NCBI GenBank assembly: GCA_041663285.1
Contig: JBAZSP010000009.1
Span: 1-39,298 of the forward strand
Length of the DNA: 39,298 nt
Reading direction: 5' to 3'
Origin: UBA1435 sp041663285
GTDB lineage: Bacteria; Patescibacteriota; Microgenomatia; UBA12405
The notes beneath the pieces are model-generated. The model did not search any database and had not been told where the DNA came from. It was given only the letters and a program-made list of their open reading frames with translations. Positions 38,687-39,298 of the stretch are shown one piece after another (the first letter of the stretch is position 1; each line of letters begins with the position of its first letter). The position numbers were made by a program, and so were the translations under genes.

Positions 38687-39298
38687 AAATTTGGTTTAAG
38701 CCGTCGACGCACCGGTCGAAGGAGTAACGGCTTTGAATAAGATTTCTGGCCATTTGGCCCATGTTGCGACGATAGCTTGAATTGTCCACCAGGTTGTAGA
38801 CGTTTTTTAGAATTTCATTAGCCGGACAGACGATGGCGTGCTTGTAGTTGGTAATTTCGATATTGCCCATGCCGCCTTCAGGAGTGGTAATGACAGGCAA
38901 CCCGAAAGTCATGCCTTCTAAAAATTTGTTGCGGGTGCCTCCCCCACTTTCCATCGGTGCCAGCAAAAGCCAGCAATATTCGTAGTAATATTGAGGGTCT
39001 TTGGGGCCGCCTTCGGTGTCGGCTTCGGTAACGATAATATCGGCCGATTGGTAATCTCCATAAAAGGCAGGAGCATGACGGCCGACGATATAAAGCTGGC
39101 AATCAGGATATTTCTTTTTTATAGATGGCCAATATTTTTCCAGAATGAGCTTGGTGGAATCGCGATTTTGCATCCATTTCATGTTGGAGACACCAAATAG
39201 GATGGTGGGGTTTTTGGATTTTTTGGTCTTGGTTGGTAAGTTGAAGGAATCCGGGTCAACGCCATCCTGAAAAATTTTTATATCGTTACGGCCGGTTC
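38664..39298 (-). CDS. GT4 family glycosyltransferase, 5' end cut by window edge
   Basis: The frame is open to the window's right edge; the Met at 39182 is internal, since the upstream codons read IFQDGVDPDSFNL and PTILFGVSNMKW, the typical linker and donor-domain start of GT4 enzymes. At least 211 codons are present, covering the C-terminal Rossmann domain. That domain includes LYIVGRHAP and PMESGGGTRNKFLEGMTFGLPVI with the E-x7-E motif. It is the first gene of the polysaccharide operon visible here. The N-terminal acceptor domain lies outside the window. Confidence 0.9.
   Translation of the reverse strand, partial: TGRNDIKIFQDGVDPDSFNLPTKTKKSKNPTILFGVSNMKWMQNRDSTKLILEKYWPSIKKKYPDCQLYIVGRHAPAFYGDYQSADIIVTEADTEGGPKDPQYYYEYCWLLLAPMESGGGTRNKFLEGMTFGLPVITTPEGGMGNIEITNYKHAIVCPANEILKNVYNLVDNSSYRRNMGQMARNLIQSRYSFDRCVDGLNQIYEKIAKK

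Noticed and set aside
1..39298. CRISPR arrays, insertion sequences, prophage or integrase genes
   Set aside because: No spaced repeats, transposase or integrase motifs were seen on either strand.

Overview
The window looks like chromosome from an ultra-small Candidate Phyla Radiation (Patescibacteria) bacterium, probably Microgenomates-like. The evidence is indirect: a compact, overlapping gene layout, a DUF4012 exopolysaccharide-type protein, a eukaryote-type IleRS with altered signatures, a dimeric GlyRS, a division/cell-wall (dcw) cluster with reduced FtsL and FtsQ candidates, and a MurG of a form I associate with this group. TGA is used as a normal stop codon (for example at 6946-6948), so the Gracilibacteria code does not apply. 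The lineage is an inference from gene content; no 16S rRNA gene is present.

Layout. Positions 1-2626 (minus strand) hold a truncated O-antigen-ligase-type membrane protein and two GT2 glycosyltransferases. Positions 2654-8514 are mixed: a secreted LCAT-like lipase, an L,D-transpeptidase, a Glu/Leu-type dehydrogenase, tRNA-Val(CAC), an unknown protein and signal peptidase I. Positions 8525-13956 (minus) hold parB, rpmA, rplU, rodA and ileS; ileS is preceded by a candidate Ile-rich leader peptide and terminator hairpin. Positions 14041-30111 (minus) are a full dcw cluster in transcription order: rsmH, ftsL-like, ftsI, murE-like, a Bpt/ATE-like aminoacyl-tRNA transferase, murC-like, murA, mraY, an NlpC/P60-like protein, a fold-II PLP enzyme, an ATP-grasp ligase, ftsW, murG, ftsQ-like, ftsA, ftsZ. 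One small plus-strand LysW-like zinc ribbon gene sits inside it. Upstream (30111-32295) are a lipoprotein and glyS, the latter led by a short glycine T-box. Positions 32327-39298 (minus) hold recO, the DUF4012 protein, a sugar-phosphate transferase and four glycosyltransferases for surface polysaccharide.

How the genes work together. Most of the minus-strand genes form a surface-building block: undecaprenyl-linked glycan assembly, peptidoglycan precursor synthesis, septal synthesis, cytokinesis and lipid-anchored envelope proteins. The canonical MurB, MurD, MurF and Ddl are absent from the otherwise complete cluster. In their place are an amino-acid-type PLP enzyme, an ATP-grasp ligase, a tRNA-dependent aminoacyl transferase homologue and a cysteine-peptidase-like protein, which raises the possibility of a non-standard stem peptide.

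The strongest hunt results are two amino-acid-sensing leaders in one window. One is an ultrashort-stem-I, apparently translational glycine T-box before glyS. The other is a peptide-type attenuator with three consecutive Ile codons before ileS. Also notable are the amino-acid/PLP/ATP-grasp insertion in the dcw cluster, a Bpt-like enzyme between murC and murE, MurA with Asp in place of the fosfomycin-target Cys, promoters whose -10 box lies 6-9 bases from the ATG (leaderless mRNA), and a G-rich plus strand that implies the dcw cluster is transcribed head-on to replication. No CRISPR, insertion sequence, rRNA gene or long repeat was seen. No gene-free stretch exceeds 300 bases; the largest are 13861-14040 and 32171-32326, both described below.
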